Positions 4,667-5,476 of a DNA stretch of 5,476 nt are shown here, in pieces. The stretch spans positions 1-5,476 of the forward strand of contig PBPU01000004.1 of the NCBI GenBank assembly GCA_002724825.1, read 5' to 3'. The translations under genes were made by a program, and so were the position numbers. Source of the DNA: Acidimicrobiaceae bacterium. Its GTDB lineage: Bacteria > Actinomycetota > Acidimicrobiia > Acidimicrobiales > UBA8592. The notes beneath the pieces were generated by a model that was not told the DNA's origin, did not search any database, and saw nothing but the letters and a program-made list of their open reading frames with translations. Numbering within the stretch: the first letter of the stretch is position 1; each line of letters opens with the position of its first letter.

Positions 4667-5476
4667 TTAATTCCGTGCGGGTTGAGTTCCCTTAATACTT
4701 GCTCGCTCCATAACTCGCCGATGTGGGGAATAGTCACTAGTTGCATAGTGTTGGACTGCTTGATTATCCCAAAACGCTATCGAATTGGGTTCCCACCTAA
4801 AACGGCAAGAGTACTCAAGTACCTCAAACTCTCGACAAAGAAGGTCCAGAAGTTCAAAACTTCGTTCCTGTTCCCAGCCCTTTATGCCAGTAACAAATAT
4901 TCTGTTCACGTATAGTAAGGGTTTCCCAGTCTGATAGTGGGTGATAACTACCGGATGTTCGACAATCGGATATTGCTCTCGTATTTCTTTCTTTTTCTCA
5001 TCAGGGACTTGGCGAGCGAAAGCTCTAAAAAAATCATGGGTAGCAGATAGATCATCGATAAGGTCTTTCGTTTCTTGATCCAGCCCCCCATAGGCCGCAT
5101 GTGCGTCGACAAAAAGCGTATCTCCACCTACCGGAGGGACTTCGACTGCCCGAAGAATAGCTCCTCGAGACGGCGTATTTCTCCAGGTGACATCATGATG
5201 CCACTGATTCTCGTAACCGCCTGCCTTATCATTTTTTTCGAATCTGACCAGTTCTGGAGTTTCGGTATTGGGAGGTAGAAATGGGTGGATCTCTAACTCC
5301 CCAAATCGGCTGGCAAAGTTAACGTGCTGTTCTGAAGTGATTGGCTGATTTCTGAAAAAAATGACTTTGTAATCCCATAAGGCTTGTTGAATTTCATCAA
5401 TAACTTGTTGGGGTAGTTCCTGAGTTAAATCTAGACCAATGAGTTCCGCTCCGACAGTGGGTGAAAGTTGCTGAAC
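4667..5476 (-). CDS. TauD/TfdA-family Fe(II)/2-oxoglutarate-dependent dioxygenase, N-terminus cut by window edge
   Basis: An open frame of 269 codons enters at position 5476 and ends with TAA at 4667. It has no start codon inside its first 189 codons, so it begins outside the window. Numbering from the edge, it matches TauD throughout: LIGLDLT (12-18), VIFFRNQ (38-44), FGELEIHP (58-65), the facial-triad motif WHHDVTW (92-98, His93 and Asp95), GGDTLF (117-122), and WDNQAVQHYATSDY with the distal His243. RRVMERASIKG follows, with the 2-oxoglutarate-binding Arg at 258. Comparison with E. coli TauD (His99 versus His93) suggests only about 6-15 residues are missing. The family hydroxylates substrates such as taurine, alkyl sulfates or phenoxy acids using O2 and 2-oxoglutarate. 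TauD His70 is kept (His64), but Tyr73 and Asn95 correspond to Leu67 and Glu89, so taurine is not a safe substrate call. The gene stops 165 bases before groES and has no clear terminator. Confidence 0.93.
   Translation of the reverse strand, partial: VQQLSPTVGAELIGLDLTQELPQQVIDEIQQALWDYKVIFFRNQPITSEQHVNFASRFGELEIHPFLPPNTETPELVRFEKNDKAGGYENQWHHDVTWRNTPSRGAILRAVEVPPVGGDTLFVDAHAAYGGLDQETKDLIDDLSATHDFFRAFARQVPDEKKKEIREQYPIVEHPVVITHYQTGKPLLYVNRIFVTGIKGWEQERSFELLDLLCREFEVLEYSCRFRWEPNSIAFWDNQAVQHYATSDYSPHRRVMERASIKGTQPARN

Noticed and set aside
4667..4909. Separate 80-residue gene starting at an internal GTG
   Set aside because: The same frame is open without interruption to the window edge and encodes the whole TauD-type protein. 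The GTG is an internal Val codon.
4652..4915. Plus-strand 87-residue frame over the dioxygenase gene
   Set aside because: It lies opposite conserved TauD codons and has no SD or family resemblance.

Overview
The window is a stretch of bacterial chromosome in which every gene I can support lies on the minus strand. Transcription therefore runs from position 5476 towards position 1. The proteins look actinobacterial, perhaps Acidimicrobiia-like. The GroES and GroEL sequences, the single-domain GuaB3 paralogue of IMP dehydrogenase, and the GuaA N-terminus (VDFGAQYAQLIARRVREA) are all of the type I associate with that group. Base composition looks moderate rather than GC-rich, so a low-to-medium-GC marine or freshwater lineage is possible. 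This placement is inference from remembered family sequences, not a search.

Layout in the direction of transcription: (1) 5476-4667, a TauD/TfdA-type Fe(II)/2-oxoglutarate dioxygenase that lacks only its first few residues at the window edge. (2) 4666-4503, an intergenic region with a TATAAA element, an A6T7 tract and a small hairpin that places the groES Shine-Dalgarno sequence in its loop. (3) 4502-4212, groES, interrupted at codon 71 by an in-frame TAA where a conserved Tyr is expected. The rest of the protein continues in the same frame to a normal C-terminus six bases before groEL. (4) 4205-2562, an intact groEL followed by a strong Rho-independent terminator. (5) 2435-2286, a 49-residue unrecognised small gene. 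It is followed in the same frame, 9 bases later, by (6) a CoA-pyrophosphatase-type Nudix hydrolase (2276-1593). (7) 1496-336, guaB3. (8) 282-1, the first 94 codons of guaA, encoding the glutaminase domain up to its nucleophilic Cys.

Functionally there is a chaperonin operon (groES-groEL, closed by its own terminator). Downstream is a nucleotide-metabolism block: a Nudix hydrolase, then guaB3 and guaA, which relate to the IMP to XMP to GMP steps. A canonical guaB with CBS domains is not in the window. The dioxygenase upstream appears to be an unrelated neighbour.

The most important observation is the groES nonsense codon. It is either a sequence or assembly error, a real broken gene in an essential chaperonin operon, or a readthrough or reinitiation event. 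I see no convincing new multi-gene system here; the remaining observations are small-scale regulatory or gene-structure features.
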